Under the pieces are notes generated by a model. The model was not told the DNA's origin and did not search any database. It was given only the letters and a program-made list of their open reading frames with translations. A stretch of 64,000 nt of DNA from Eikenella sp963548155 (GTDB lineage: Bacteria > Pseudomonadota > Gammaproteobacteria > Burkholderiales > Neisseriaceae): positions 21,992-85,991 of the forward strand of contig CAUUTP010000001.1 in NCBI GenBank assembly GCA_963548155.1, read 5' to 3'. A program made the translations under genes and the position numbers. Positions 63,838 through 64,000 of this stretch are shown in pieces. Positions within the stretch are counted from its first letter, which is position 1; each line of letters starts with the position of its first letter.

Positions 63838-64000
63838 TTTCCATGCGGACAGCACATTTCTAGCAAACTTGCCTTTGCCAAATATGACGAAGCCCATATT
63901 ATTCGGGTTGGCAAACCAAGCAATGCTGAAGCTTGGTATAGTGAATTAAGGCATAAGTAACAAAAAAGGTGCTATTTCAGAGAACCTTGCCAGTAAGTAA

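Noticed and set aside
63838..64000. Possible start of another mobile element at the right edge
   Set aside because: The AT-rich tail has no inverted end, transposase frame or repeat match that I can support.

Overview
The window looks like a chromosomal segment of a Neisseriaceae bacterium, most likely Eikenella. The main reason is the 12-mer AGGCTACCTGAA (and its complement), which occurs several dozen times, singly or as inverted pairs at gene ends. From memory this is the Eikenella dialect of the DNA uptake sequence (DUS) used in natural transformation. The gene content agrees: a Neisseria-type MsrAB fusion, a ptsN-hprK-rapZ cluster, an FtsK with a single membrane span, and a lysine decarboxylase close to CadA, an activity Eikenella corrodens is known for. 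No rRNA, tRNA or CRISPR array was recognised.

Layout. 1-1225: end of pgeF, then rpsU with its own promoter and a striking leader hairpin. 1519-8685 (minus): a six-gene operon for RDD, SpoIIM-like, DUF4129, DUF4350, MoxR and DUF58 proteins. 9131-11737 (minus): clpS-clpA. 12187-17810: cspA, a DegQ-type lipoprotein protease, an ABC-F ATPase, a small secreted protein and prfA. 17832-19682: two small membrane proteins, an intact IS1595-family element with an 8-bp target duplication, and a decayed TPR-like gene. 19743-25135: an Asp/Glu racemase family protein, heptose-7-phosphate kinase, parE, sspA and sspB. 25211-30601: a defence-like cassette. 30689-38663: rbgA-like GTPase, rapZ/hprK/ptsN, ubiA, ubiC, sixA, a YkvA protein and panC. 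38918-42001: ftsK. 42248-48021: a complete type I restriction-modification system. 48153-51680: ssb, a YajR-like MFS transporter, a DUF4304 protein and a lytic transglycosylase. 52074-58003: amino-acid binding lipoprotein, msrAB, ybeD-lipB-lipA and a LOG-family protein. 58661-63797: lysine decarboxylase, two small envelope proteins and recQ.

The most unusual region is 25154-30676. A DndC-like PAPS-reductase-fold ATPase, a DndD-like SMC ATPase and an FtsK-type ATPase run leftward. Divergent from them are an XRE regulator and a small protein that resembles a sulfur-binding domain. The intergenic space holds two 19-bp palindromes that look like operators. The DndC is short and lacks the cysteine-rich block I remember from canonical DndC. 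No dndA, dndB or dndFGH is present. The cassette is bracketed by two nearly identical DUS hairpins in opposite orientation, and inside it the DUS copies are Neisseria-type (GCCGTCTGAA core). The type I RM genes carry Neisseria-type DUS as well, three of them clustered in the conserved middle of hsdS. Both defence loci therefore look imported from Neisseria relatives by transformation.

Most of the remainder is housekeeping. The ClpA/ClpS, SspA/SspB and DegQ proteins cover protein quality control. LipB/LipA make the lipoyl cofactor, UbiC/UbiA start ubiquinone synthesis, and PtsN/HprK/RapZ form a regulatory phosphorylation and RNase-adapter cluster. Many operons end in DUS inverted pairs that can also act as terminators.
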